DNA from: Ardenticatenaceae bacterium
GTDB lineage: Bacteria > Chloroflexota > Anaerolineae > Promineifilales > Promineifilaceae
DNA: 64,000 nucleotides
NCBI GenBank assembly: GCA_020634235.1
Contig: JACKCB010000002.1
Location: 62,001-126,000 of the forward strand
Reading direction: 5' to 3'
Part shown: positions 15,601-25,761 of the stretch, piece after piece
Position numbering within the stretch: position 1 is the stretch's first letter
Layout: each line of letters begins with the position of its first letter
Notes under the pieces: generated by a model
Told to the model about the DNA's origin: nothing
The model's database searches: none
What the model saw: the letters and a program-made list of their open reading frames with translations, nothing else
Made by a program: the position numbers and the translations under genes

Positions 15601-15918
15601 TTATTCGTCTGGCGATTCAACGTAAATGTCTTCCCCATCAACCTTGACCTGGTAGACGGGCACCGGCGTAACCGCCGGGAATGACAGCGCGGCTCCTGTG
15701 CGCAGGTCAAAATGGGCACCGTGGCGCGGGCACTCGATGGTGCAGCCAATCAGCCGGCCATCTTCTAGCGGGCCGCCATCGTGCGTACAGACATCGGCAA
15801 TGCAGTAGAACTGGCCATCGACGTTGAAGATGACCACGGTTTCCTCTTCAAAATCAACCCAGTGGCGTTCGCCTGGGGGGATGTCGCTAACTTTGGCAGC
15901 TCTGACAAATTTACTCAT
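15601..15918 (-). CDS. Rieske [2Fe-2S] ferredoxin-like protein of the SUF locus
   Basis: Small cytosolic non-haem-iron ferredoxin, 105 residues. The cluster ligands are Cys44-Thr-His46 (DVCTHDGG) and Cys63-Pro-Arg-His66 (IECPRHGAHF), matching the C-X-H...C-X2-H Rieske pattern of dioxygenase-type ferredoxins. There is no membrane segment. It lies 53 bases after sufU and is the last gene of the leftward SUF operon. That suggests an electron-transfer role linked to cluster assembly rather than an aromatic dioxygenase, of which none is nearby. Confidence 0.92.
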   Translation of the reverse strand: MSKFVRAAKVSDIPPGERHWVDFEEETVVIFNVDGQFYCIADVCTHDGGPLEDGRLIGCTIECPRHGAHFDLRTGAALSFPAVTPVPVYQVKVDGEDIYVESPDE

Positions 15919-15971
15919 GAGTGTCCTTCTGTTGCTATACGGCAGCGGTTTGGCACGGGGCGACGGCGGCG

Positions 15972-16394
15972 TCAGGCCGCATGTTCATCGTTGGGGCTGC
16001 TGTGACGTAGTTGGTCGGGATCGGGCAGGTGGTAGACCCCGGCCTTAAGTACTTTCAGCGAAAGCAGCGCGCACTTTACACGGGCCATGCTCAGGGGCAC
16101 GCCAATCAGCTCCAGCAATGTTTCTTTGGGGAAGGCTTTCACCTCGTCCAGGTTCAGGCCCTTGATCTCTTCGGTGAGCAGTGAGGCGGAAGCCTGGCTG
16201 ATAGCACAGCCTTCACCATGCCAGCGCACGTCTACTACCCGGCCGGTGTCATCCAGCTTCACATCGATATGAATAACGTCACCGCACAGCGGGTTGTCCT
16301 CTTCGTAAGAGATATCGGCGTCGGGCAGTTCACCGTAATTGAGCGGATGCTCGTACAGATCAATTATCTGCTCCCGGTACATGTCGCTGCTCAT
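15972..16394 (-). CDS. sufU: SufU-type Fe-S scaffold / sulfur acceptor
   Basis: 140-residue IscU-like protein of the SufU class. The three conserved cysteines are Cys37 (NPLCGD), Cys63 (GEGCAIS) and Cys108 (RVKCALL), and the key Asp39 is present. The insert between the second and third Cys is of SufU length. SufU accepts sulfur from SufS, normally through a zinc-bound site. The gene starts 26 bases after the sufS stop, confirming a SufS-SufU pair. Confidence 0.95.
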   Translation of the reverse strand: MSSDMYREQIIDLYEHPLNYGELPDADISYEEDNPLCGDVIHIDVKLDDTGRVVDVRWHGEGCAISQASASLLTEEIKGLNLDEVKAFPKETLLELIGVPLSMARVKCALLSLKVLKAGVYHLPDPDQLRHSSPNDEHAA

Positions 16395-16420
16395 CTATTT
16401 GACCCTTTTGCTTTGCCAGG

Positions 16421-17647
16421 CTAAATGCGAAAAACGCGTTTGGCCCGCTCCAAACTCTCAACCAGCCGATCGATTTCCGCCGTTGTGGTGTGGACATAGA
16501 AACTGGCCCTGGCCGAGGCGTTTATCCCCAGGATGTGGTGCAGGGGCATGGCGCAGTGGTGCCCGGCCCGAATGGCCACGCCATCTTCGTCCAGCAGTTG
16601 GGCGATGTCGTGGGGGTGCAGGCCTTGCAGGGTGAAAGCGGCTACGCCACCTTTCAACCCGGCCGGGGGCCCCAGCAGCCGCAATCCCCCAACCTCACTC
16701 AACGCCTCCAGCGCATAGCTGGTAATAAGCTGTTCATGGGCATGCACATTGTCCATCCCCAGGCCGGTAAGATAATCCACCGCCACCCCCAGGCCAATCG
16801 CCTCGGCAATGGCCGGCGTGCCCGCCTCAAACTTGTACGGCAGCTCATTCCAGGTGGCGCCTTCCAGCGTCACGCGCCGGATCATGTCGCCGCCACCCAT
16901 GAAGGGGGGCATCGCCTCCAGCAGCGCCCGTTTGCCATACAAAATGCCAATGCCGGTGGGGCCACACATCTTGTGTCCGGAAAAGACCAGGAAGTCGCAA
17001 TCCAGCGCCTGCACATCTACCGGCAAGTGGGGCACGCTTTGCGCCCCGTCTACCAGGGCCAGCGCCCCCACGCTGTGCGCCGCATCCACCAGCGCTCGCA
17101 CCGGGGTGAGGGTGCCAAACACGTTGGACATGGCGGTAAAGGCAAACAAGCGCGTCTTTTCGCTGAGCAGCGCCGGCAGTTGGGCCAGGTCCAGCGTGCC
17201 GTCGGGCAGGAATGGCAGGTAGCGCAGGACCGCGCCCTTCTCCTGGGCCAGCATCTGCCAGGGGACGAGGTTGGCGTGGTGCTCCATCTGCGTCAGCAGG
17301 ATCTCATCCCCGGCCGCGATGTTGGCCCGGCCCCAACTGTAGGCCACCAGGTTGATGGCTTCGGTGGCGTTGCGTACGTAAATCACCCCGGCCGGGTCGG
17401 GGGCATTGATAAAGCGGGCAATCCGCCGCCGGGCATCTTCATAGGCGTTGGTCGCGTCCTCGCTCAGACGGTGAATGCCACGATGGACATTGGCATGGGT
17501 CTGGCGGTAGTAGGCGTTCATTGCCTCAATGACCGGCAGCGGCTTCTGCGAAGAGGCTGCACTATCCAGGTATACCAATGGCACACCGGGATGAACCTCC
17601 CGCTGCAAAATGGGGAAATCAGCGCGAACTCTGTTGGTGTCTAGCAT
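16421..17647 (-). CDS. sufS: Cysteine desulfurase SufS
   Basis: PLP-dependent class V aminotransferase fold, about 408 residues. It removes sulfur from L-cysteine as a persulfide for Fe-S assembly. The PLP lysine is Lys226 in SGHKMCGPTGIG. The catalytic Cys365 is in RAGHHCAMPLH, the typical group II (SufS) context. The N-terminal FPIL..VHPGVPLVYLDSAASSQKP also matches SufS. The ATG at 17647 is preferred over a longer in-frame start at 17698, which adds residues unlike the family. A 132-base spacer separates it from the upstream M23-like gene. Confidence 0.96.
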   Translation of the reverse strand: MLDTNRVRADFPILQREVHPGVPLVYLDSAASSQKPLPVIEAMNAYYRQTHANVHRGIHRLSEDATNAYEDARRRIARFINAPDPAGVIYVRNATEAINLVAYSWGRANIAAGDEILLTQMEHHANLVPWQMLAQEKGAVLRYLPFLPDGTLDLAQLPALLSEKTRLFAFTAMSNVFGTLTPVRALVDAAHSVGALALVDGAQSVPHLPVDVQALDCDFLVFSGHKMCGPTGIGILYGKRALLEAMPPFMGGGDMIRRVTLEGATWNELPYKFEAGTPAIAEAIGLGVAVDYLTGLGMDNVHAHEQLITSYALEALSEVGGLRLLGPPAGLKGGVAAFTLQGLHPHDIAQLLDEDGVAIRAGHHCAMPLHHILGINASARASFYVHTTTAEIDRLVESLERAKRVFRI

Positions 17648-17779
17648 ATGTAGATTGTAATGCGGAAAAGGGGAAGCGCAAATGATAGAGTGGCGCACAG
17701 CGGCCGGGCGCAGCGGGCGCTCGCCAGTCCAACTGCAAACGGGCAGCAGGCCAGGCGAGCACCCCGCAGGATAGCTCCC

Positions 17780-18706
17780 TCAAAAAATGAGTCGCAGCAG
17801 CCCGCCGATGATATCCGTAAAGATGTAGGTGATGCCCACAATACCCAGCACAAAGATGCCTAGCGAAACCAGCAGATCCGTGCCACCAATCTGCGGGGCA
17901 ACGGCGGCCATGTGCTCGTCTGCCGCGGTTTCCAGCGCCCGCACGCGGTGATTCTTGGTCACGTACCCGCTGGTGATGGCCACTTCCGCACCTGCCGCCT
18001 GCTGCGCCACAAACGGCTGCTGGGCAAATTGCGCAAAGCGAATTGGCAAGCCGACCGCCAGGTAGAAATCGGGATGGTCTTGCACCTGGAAGTGCAGATG
18101 GGGTTCGGTAGAGTGGCCGGTATTGCCACAGCGCCCAATCACCTGCCCGCGCCGCACATGGTCGCCTACCGCCACGGCCACACTGCCCTGCTGCAAATGG
18201 GCGCTCAAGCTGTAGACGCCGGCAGCATGTTTGATGATCACGTAGTTGCCACGAATGTCGCGCGTGCGCCAATCGATCCAGCAGGAGCCGCAGCGGCCAT
18301 CATCAACAATGTCATCACGCAGCGCCACGACCTCGCCATCGGCCGCCGCCAAGATCGGCTGGCCGAAGCAGTAGTACTCCTCCGGCCGCTCTCCGGCTGC
18401 GGTATGGCTCAGGCCATCATCACCGGTGATCACAAAGTCGTAGGCATAACGCTGCGCCACCAGGCTCCAGGAGTGGGAAGTTTGCCGGTCCACCCCGCCA
18501 TTGACAACGGTCCAGGTACCATGAAATGGGAGGGAGAAGGCCCCGGCCGGGGTTGGGTCACCTTCTCCCTTGTGGCGCAGCCGCCGCGCCACCGCCAAAA
18601 TCTGTCCACCCGACTGCGCCGCCGTCTGCCACAGCCCACGCGGGTTGGCAATGGTCCACAACAGGGTGGAAGCAACGTAAGCCAGGAAACACAATGCTTG
18701 TTTCAT
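17780..18706 (-). CDS. M23/LytM-type metallopeptidase-like membrane protein inside the SUF operon
   Basis: About 308 residues. An N-terminal hydrophobic segment (about 1-25) acts as signal or anchor. An extracytoplasmic M23 domain follows (about 65-245), and a C-terminal transmembrane helix (about 278-305). The M23 signature is visible as YAYDFV, the SAHLQQGSV strand and EPHLHFQV. The last gives the HxH zinc ligand pair, but the first histidine of the usual H-x3-D motif is not visible (Arg-Tyr-Ala-Tyr-Asp). It may be a degenerate peptidase or use a variant metal site. The ATG at 18706 avoids overlap with the sulfurtransferase gene, which stops 7 bases upstream. A cell-wall-type protein in a SUF operon is unusual. 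Confidence 0.82.
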   Translation of the reverse strand: MKQALCFLAYVASTLLWTIANPRGLWQTAAQSGGQILAVARRLRHKGEGDPTPAGAFSLPFHGTWTVVNGGVDRQTSHSWSLVAQRYAYDFVITGDDGLSHTAAGERPEEYYCFGQPILAAADGEVVALRDDIVDDGRCGSCWIDWRTRDIRGNYVIIKHAAGVYSLSAHLQQGSVAVAVGDHVRRGQVIGRCGNTGHSTEPHLHFQVQDHPDFYLAVGLPIRFAQFAQQPFVAQQAAGAEVAITSGYVTKNHRVRALETAADEHMAAVAPQIGGTDLLVSLGIFVLGIVGITYIFTDIIGGLLRLIF

Positions 18707-18713
18707 GAGCCAG

Positions 18714-19583
<870 letters not shown>

Positions 19584-19639
19584 GTATGACCTCCGTAATG
19601 AATCCAATGCAGGCAACAGCTCAAAAGCTGGCCCCAGGC

Positions 19640-19685
19640 AAAGAAAACGCGCCCGCCAATCCGGTTAACTATTGGCGGACGCGCA
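19640..19685 (-). terminator. Terminator-like hairpin within the SUF operon, after sufD
   Basis: On the minus strand GCGC-GT-CCGCCAAT pairs with ATTGGCGG-GCGC around a 10-base loop. TTTTCTTT follows (A-rich 19640-19647 on the plus strand). It looks like an intrinsic terminator or attenuator that would partly separate sufCBD from the downstream sulfurtransferase, M23, sufS, sufU and Rieske genes. Confidence 0.6.
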
Positions 19686-19756
19686 TAAGGCAAAGCAGTG
19701 ACCGATGCTCTCGCTTCCGCGGCCAGAAGCGTCACCGGCAGCTAACAGGGGGAACG

Positions 19757-21058
19757 CTACGCCTCAGAACCGACCTTCTCCAGAATGCGGCTGGCGATAC
19801 GGTCACGCACACCTTCAAAAGGAATGCGCTGCATGACCGGGTCAAAAAAGCCCTGCACGACCATGCGCACCGCCACATCGCGGGGAATGCCCCGGCTCAT
19901 CAGGTAGAAGATCTCCGTCTGGTCAAGCTGGCCAACCGTCGAAGCATGCGTACAGCGCACGTCGTCGGCCTCAATCTCCAGGCCAGGAATGGAGTCGGCC
20001 CGGGCCGATTTCTCCAGAATCAGGTTGCGATTGGCCTGAAAGCCGTCGATGCGCTGGGAACCAGGCAGCGCTTTGATCATCCCTTGCCACACCGAGCGGG
20101 ATTTGCCTTTCAGCGCGCCCTTGTACAACAAGTCGCTGACAGTGTCGGCAGCATTGTGATTCTGCTGCGTATCCAGGTCAAAGTGCTGCCGTGCATCGGT
20201 GAAGAACAGCCCAGACATACGCGCCCAGCCACCCGGCCGGTCCAACTCCACCGTCTGGAACGATTTGGTCAGGCGGCTGCCCATCGCCCCAATAATCCAG
20301 TCCAGCCTGGCATCACGCCCAACCCGGCCGCGTTCATGCGTAATCTGCCACACATTGCGGTCAAAGTCCTGCAGCGACACAAAGATGAGATTCGCCGCAT
20401 CCTTCACAATCAGCTCCACCGCGCCCACATGCAGCGCCTGCTCGCCGTTCGCTTCAGAAGCATACTCATCAATGAAAATCGCCTCGGCCCCTTCTTCCAA
20501 AACCACCAGCGTGTGGGTGAAGGTCTTGCCCTGCGTGGACCACAGCGCACCATGGAAGGGGGCCGCAGCCTTCACCTGCTTGGGCACATACAAGAACGTG
20601 CCCCCCCGCCAAAAAGCAGCATGTAGCGCCGCAAACTTGCCTTCGGTCACCGGGATCACATCCGTCATAAAGTGCGGCTGCACCAGGTCTGCATGCTCAC
20701 GCACGGCAGTGTGCATATCACAGAAGATGATGCCCTGCGCCCGCAGTTCCTCGCTCATCTCCAGCTTGGTCATAACGCCATCCACCTCCACCATCACCCC
20801 ACCGGCCGCGTCTTCAGTCAACTGCTCAGCGAGATAGGAAGGGATATTGGTGGCGTGGCCATTCCCATTCAGCGAAGGGCCGATATTGTCCAGGTGCAAG
20901 CGGCGCAAATCGGTACGCCGCCACGCCTCGTCGCTGGTGGAAGGCAGCGGCAGGCTATTGTAAATCTCCCAGGCACGCAAACGAAACTCGCGCATCCAGG
21001 TTGGCTCATTCAAGTTCGCCGAGAGTTGCTCCACGGCTTCTCTAGTAAACGTCGTCAT
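19757..21058 (-). CDS. sufD: Fe-S cluster assembly protein SufD
   Basis: About 433 residues of the SufB/SufD beta-helix family, a partner of SufB and the SufC ATPase in the SufBC2D scaffold. The N-terminal helical region carries the typical LPLPSTSDEAWRRTDLRRL sequence. The C-terminal core includes CTHASTVGQLDQTEIFYLMSRGIPRDVA, and the conserved C-terminal His is in CTHAS. The ATG at 21058, with GAGG upstream, gives MTTFTREAVE. Twenty bases separate it from sufB. Confidence 0.95.
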   Translation of the reverse strand: MTTFTREAVEQLSANLNEPTWMREFRLRAWEIYNSLPLPSTSDEAWRRTDLRRLHLDNIGPSLNGNGHATNIPSYLAEQLTEDAAGGVMVEVDGVMTKLEMSEELRAQGIIFCDMHTAVREHADLVQPHFMTDVIPVTEGKFAALHAAFWRGGTFLYVPKQVKAAAPFHGALWSTQGKTFTHTLVVLEEGAEAIFIDEYASEANGEQALHVGAVELIVKDAANLIFVSLQDFDRNVWQITHERGRVGRDARLDWIIGAMGSRLTKSFQTVELDRPGGWARMSGLFFTDARQHFDLDTQQNHNAADTVSDLLYKGALKGKSRSVWQGMIKALPGSQRIDGFQANRNLILEKSARADSIPGLEIEADDVRCTHASTVGQLDQTEIFYLMSRGIPRDVAVRMVVQGFFDPVMQRIPFEGVRDRIASRILEKVGSEA

Positions 21059-21077
21059 CACTTGCCTCACAACATCA

Positions 21078-22514
21078 CTAGCCGATGGAACCTTCCATCT
21101 GCAATTGAATCAGGCGATTCATCTCAATGGCGTACTCCATAGGCAGCTCTTTCACCAGCGGCTCAATGAAACCATTGACAATCATCGTGTTCGCCATCTC
21201 TTCACTAACGCCCCGGCTCATCAGGTAGAAGAGCTGTTCCTCACCCACTTTGCTCACCGAGGCTTCATGGCCCACCGTCACTTCCTGGTCATCAATCTCA
21301 ATATACGGATAGGTGTCCGACCGGCTGTGCTCATCCAGCAGCAGCGCATCACAAACCACGTTAGACCGGCTGCCGTGCGCCCCTTCATAGATCTTGAGCA
21401 AACCGCGGTAGGAAGAGCGACCACCACTCTTGCAGATTGATTTGGAGATGATGCGGCTTGTCGTGTTGGGTGCCACATGCACCACCTTGCCCCCCGCATC
21501 CTGGTGCTGCCCCTTGCCAGCAAAGGCAATCGACAGAATCTCACCATGCGCCCCTTCCTCCATCAGGTACACGGCCGGGTACTTCATCGTCACCTTGGAG
21601 CCAAGATTGCCATCAATCCACTCCATCGTGGCATCCCGGTAAGCCAGCGCCCGCTTCGTCACCAGGTTATACACATTATTCGACCAGTTCTGGATGGTGG
21701 TATAGCGGCAGCGGCCGCCTTTCTTCACAATAATCTCCACCACCGCCGAATGCAGCGAGTCCGACGAGTAGATAGGCGCCGTACACCCTTCCACGTAGTG
21801 GCAGTAAGCACCCTCATCGATGACAATCAGCGTGCGCTCAAACTGGCCCACATTCTTGGCGTTGATGCGGAAATAGGCTTGCAGCGGCATATCCACATGC
21901 ACCCCCGGCGGAACATAAATGAAACTACCACCCGACCAGACAGCCGTATTCAGCGCTGCAAACTTGTTGTCGTTGTAAGGAATGGCAGTGCCAAAGTACT
22001 CGCGCACCAGTTCCGGATATTGCGCCAGGCCATCGTCCATTCCCAAGAAAATGACCCCCTTTTCTTCCAGCTCCTTCTTGATGTTGTGGTACACAACTTC
22101 CGACTCATACTGTGCCGCAACGCCAGAGAGGAACTTCTGCTCGGCTTCCGGAATACCCAGCTTGTCGAAGGTATCCTTGATGTAGCTGGGCACATCCTCC
22201 CAGTCATCTTCTTGCCGGTTAGATGGCTTGATATAGTAGTAAATATCGTCGAAATCAATTTCTGACAGGTCTGCACCCCAGCCTGGCATGGGACGCTCCA
22301 TAAAGTGCTGGTAAGCGCGCAGACGATAGGCCAGCATCCAATCTGGCTCACCTTTCATAGCCGACATCTGGCGAATCAGCGCCTCGCTCAATCCTTTCTC
22401 GGCCTTAAACACATAATCTTCAGTGTCGGAAAAGCCGTACTTGCTGGCATAATCCTCATTGAAGCCGGCGATGATTTCATTCTCAGTTAGCTCTTGTTCC
22501 ACTAACTCGGCCAT
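21078..22514 (-). CDS. sufB: Fe-S cluster assembly protein SufB
   Basis: 478 residues, the standard SufB length, and the most conserved subunit of the SufBCD scaffold where clusters are built. The N-terminus has YGFSDTEDYVFKAEKGLS. The core shows VYHNIKKELEEKGVIF, PPGVHVDMPLQAYFRIN and EGCTAPIYSSDSLHSAVVEI, which includes the conserved Cys of EGCTAP. The C-terminus has the characteristic GHEASVSKVGEEQLFYLMSR. The ATG at 22514 directly follows the sufC stop codon, with no spacer, so the two are surely coupled. Confidence 0.97.
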   Translation of the reverse strand: MAELVEQELTENEIIAGFNEDYASKYGFSDTEDYVFKAEKGLSEALIRQMSAMKGEPDWMLAYRLRAYQHFMERPMPGWGADLSEIDFDDIYYYIKPSNRQEDDWEDVPSYIKDTFDKLGIPEAEQKFLSGVAAQYESEVVYHNIKKELEEKGVIFLGMDDGLAQYPELVREYFGTAIPYNDNKFAALNTAVWSGGSFIYVPPGVHVDMPLQAYFRINAKNVGQFERTLIVIDEGAYCHYVEGCTAPIYSSDSLHSAVVEIIVKKGGRCRYTTIQNWSNNVYNLVTKRALAYRDATMEWIDGNLGSKVTMKYPAVYLMEEGAHGEILSIAFAGKGQHQDAGGKVVHVAPNTTSRIISKSICKSGGRSSYRGLLKIYEGAHGSRSNVVCDALLLDEHSRSDTYPYIEIDDQEVTVGHEASVSKVGEEQLFYLMSRGVSEEMANTMIVNGFIEPLVKELPMEYAIEMNRLIQLQMEGSIG

Positions 22515-23297
22515 TTACGCCTCCTCCAGTTCGCTATGCTTGGCTCGCAGCCAGTCGTATCCCTTCTCTTCCAACTGCAGGGCCAGATCCGGACCACCTT
22601 CCTCAACAATGCGCCCGTCCATCATCACATGCACGAAGTCAGGGTTGATGTAGTTGAGAATGCGCTGGTAATGGGTGATTACCAACACGCCCATATTCAG
22701 GCGCTGGCGCAGCGTGTTGGCACCTTCAGACACAATGCGCAGCGCATCGATATCCAACCCGGAGTCCGTTTCGTCCATGATAGCGATTTTCGGCTCCAGG
22801 GTGGCCATCTGCAAGATTTCGGCCCGCTTCTTTTCGCCACCAGAGAAGCCGTCGTTCAGGTAACGACCGGCAAACTTGGGGTCCATGCCCAACATGTCCA
22901 TCTTCTCCTTGAGCAGGCGGCGAAAAGCCGGTATGGAGATACCCTTGTCTTCCGGGTCCACCGCTCGCATCCGGGCATTGATGGCCTGGCGCAAGAAATT
23001 GGCCACTGTAACCCCAGGTACCGCCACGGGATACTGGAACGCGAGAAAAAGGCCGGCGCGGGATCGTTCGTCGGCTTCCATTTCAAGCAAATCCACACCA
23101 TCAAAAATGACCTGGCCGGCGGTGGGTTCGTAGGATGGGTGACCGGCCAGCGTATAGGCCAGTGTGCTCTTACCAGAACCGTTGGGCCCCATCAGGGCAT
23201 GAATTTCGCCCGGTTTAATGAGTAAGTCAATACCCTTCAGAATCGGCTGGTCGCCAATGCTGACATGTAAGTTTCGAATTTCTAACGCACCAGACAT
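22515..23297 (-). CDS. sufC: Fe-S cluster assembly ATPase SufC
   Basis: ABC-type ATPase of 260 residues that drives shape changes of the SufBCD scaffold. Walker A is GPNGSGKST, the signature is FSGGEKKRAEI, and Walker B is PKIAIMDETDSGLDIDAL with the DETDSGLD form specific to SufC. It is the first gene of the leftward SUF operon. The ATG at 23297 follows AAGGAG by about 9 bases. The promoter with -35 TTGACA and -10 TATTTT lies about 50 bases upstream. Confidence 0.97.
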   Translation of the reverse strand: MSGALEIRNLHVSIGDQPILKGIDLLIKPGEIHALMGPNGSGKSTLAYTLAGHPSYEPTAGQVIFDGVDLLEMEADERSRAGLFLAFQYPVAVPGVTVANFLRQAINARMRAVDPEDKGISIPAFRRLLKEKMDMLGMDPKFAGRYLNDGFSGGEKKRAEILQMATLEPKIAIMDETDSGLDIDALRIVSEGANTLRQRLNMGVLVITHYQRILNYINPDFVHVMMDGRIVEEGGPDLALQLEEKGYDWLRAKHSELEEA

Positions 23298-23348
23298 GGA
23301 TCGTCACTTCTCCTTAATAAAATTTTGCAAAAACTGTGCAATCGCCCA

Positions 23349-23377
23349 AAAATAGCGACTGGCAGGAAGGTTGTCAA
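23349..23377 (-). promoter_or_regulatory. Sigma-70 promoter of the sufC operon
   Basis: Minus strand: TTGACA (23377-23372), 17-base spacer, TATTTT (23354-23349). The -35 is the second of two ATTGACA copies 11 bases apart, about one helical turn, which makes this a candidate SufR target. Confidence 0.65.
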
Positions 23378-23467
23378 TAATCTGTCAATATTATATCGCA
23401 GCCGGAGTATACCACACCGGCCAATGGGCGTCAATATTTATAATAAAAATGATAAAAATAGTGGAAA

Positions 23468-23496
23468 TTGACAGCGGTAAACCGGCATGCTATAAT
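23468..23496 (+). promoter_or_regulatory. Consensus sigma-70 promoter of sufR-sufT
   Basis: TTGACA (23468-23473), exactly 17 bases, TATAAT (23491-23496): a full match to the consensus. The predicted leader to the GTG at 23526 is about 25 bases. A strong unassisted promoter of this kind fits a gene that represses itself. Confidence 0.8.
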
Positions 23497-23525
23497 CTCC
23501 CCGAATTCCAAGGGGAAATTTTAAC

Positions 23526-24209
23526 GTGAAATCTGTAACCGACAAATCAAAGAACAGCACGCGCGACATCATCTTGAACAGTATCAAGATGAACAATCAG
23601 GCCACTGTGGAAGAGCTGGCCGAAGCAGCCAGCGTCTCCCCGGTTACCGTCCGGCACCATCTGAACTCTCTGCAAGCTGACGGGCTGCTGGTGGCCGACA
23701 GTGTGCGGCGCAAAGTGGGGCGGCCGTACTATGTGTATAGCCTGAGTGAGAAGGGGCATGAGCTGTTTCCCAAGAATTACGTGCGCTTGAGCGGTCGGTT
23801 GTTGGATGAGCTGAAAAGCCGCTTCCCGGCCGGGATGCTGGTCGAGGTGTTCAATGGTGTCGTCGAGCGTATCGTCGAAGAAAATCGCGAGGACTTTGAG
23901 AACCTCGGCTTCGAGGAACGGCTGACCTTCCTGGTTAACCTCCTCGGTGAAGAAGGCTTCCTGGCGCGCTGGGAAAAGCACGAAGACGGCTACCATCTCA
24001 TTGAATACAGTTGCCCATACATCTCCGTCGGCCGGACACACACCGAGATCTGCACCTTTGACAAAAGCTTGATCCTGTCCGTGATGCAAACAGACCACAT
24101 TCAGCAGCACAGTTGCATGCTGCGCGGCGATAGCTGCTGTGAGTTTTCCATTCCCTACTCGGCCAGCCCCGCCCCGGCCGGGGCCGGCACTACCGATTCC
24201 CAACCCTAA
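23526..24209 (+). CDS. sufR: SufR-type Fe-S sensing transcriptional repressor
   Basis: About 227 residues. An N-terminal DeoR/ArsR-like winged helix-turn-helix occupies about residues 10-75 (NQATVEELAEAASVSPVTVR, then the GRPYYVYSLSEKGHELFP wing). The C-terminal sensor region has a Cys pattern: SCPYISVGRTHTEIC (C-X12-C), then Cys after 20 residues, then C-X6-CC. The C-X12-C pair matches SufR of cyanobacteria and actinobacteria, which bind a [4Fe-4S] cluster and repress suf genes. The third Cys sits at a different spacing from the cyanobacterial protein. It starts with GTG at 23526, divergent from sufC, and is followed by sufT 20 bases later. Confidence 0.9.
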   Translation: MKSVTDKSKNSTRDIILNSIKMNNQATVEELAEAASVSPVTVRHHLNSLQADGLLVADSVRRKVGRPYYVYSLSEKGHELFPKNYVRLSGRLLDELKSRFPAGMLVEVFNGVVERIVEENREDFENLGFEERLTFLVNLLGEEGFLARWEKHEDGYHLIEYSCPYISVGRTHTEICTFDKSLILSVMQTDHIQQHSCMLRGDSCCEFSIPYSASPAPAGAGTTDSQP

Positions 24210-24229
24210 TTCCCCAAAAGGTAACTACC

Positions 24230-24529
24230 ATGCTGGCAACAAAAGAAGAAGAAATCCTGGAAGCCCTCCGCGAAGTGATCGACCCCGAAATTGGCCTGAA
24301 CGTCGTTGAACTGGGCCTGATTCGCAACCTGGAACTCAACGACCAGGGCGCGCGCCTGACCATGATCCTCACCACCCCCTTCTGCCCCTACGGCCCGGCC
24401 ATGATCGAGCAGGTACGCATGACCGCCACCCGCGCCGCCGGCCATCCGGTGAACGTAGAACTGGGCACCGAGCTGTGGGACCCGTCCATGATGGAGGAAG
24501 GCGCCGGCGGCGACTGGGGCCTCTATTAG
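24230..24529 (+). CDS. sufT: SufT / MIP18-family (DUF59) Fe-S maturation protein
   Basis: Small DUF59 protein of 99 residues. The family signature is EILEALREVIDPEIGLNVVELGLI, then LTTPFCPYGPAM with the conserved reactive Cys. SufT-type proteins assist Fe-S delivery to target enzymes; the related PaaD acts in phenylacetate oxygenase assembly. The position behind sufR and opposite sufCBD favours SufT. An intrinsic terminator ends the two-gene operon. Confidence 0.9.
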   Translation: MLATKEEEILEALREVIDPEIGLNVVELGLIRNLELNDQGARLTMILTTPFCPYGPAMIEQVRMTATRAAGHPVNVELGTELWDPSMMEEGAGGDWGLY

Positions 24530-24555
24530 CACCCACATCTGGCCAAACCACGGCC

Positions 24556-24582
24556 AAGACCCTCGTTTGAGGGTCTTTTTTT
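24556..24582 (+). terminator. Intrinsic terminator after sufT
   Basis: AAGACCCTC (24556-24564), GTTT loop, GAGGGTCTT (24569-24577), continuing into a run of seven T. Confidence 0.92.
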
Positions 24583-24633
24583 GTTCGCTGCCCGCCGCTG
24601 TGCATCCCGGCCGGGACCCAGTACAATCCCCCC

Positions 24634-25707
<1,074 letters not shown>

Positions 25708-25761
25708 CCCCAGCCCAGAGAGGCCAGCGCAGCCCGCCTGGGCCATCCGCCCCAACCATCG

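Noticed and set aside
16490..17644. Long plus-strand open frame opposite sufS
   Set aside because: sufS on the minus strand has all catalytic residues; the antisense product has no known motifs.
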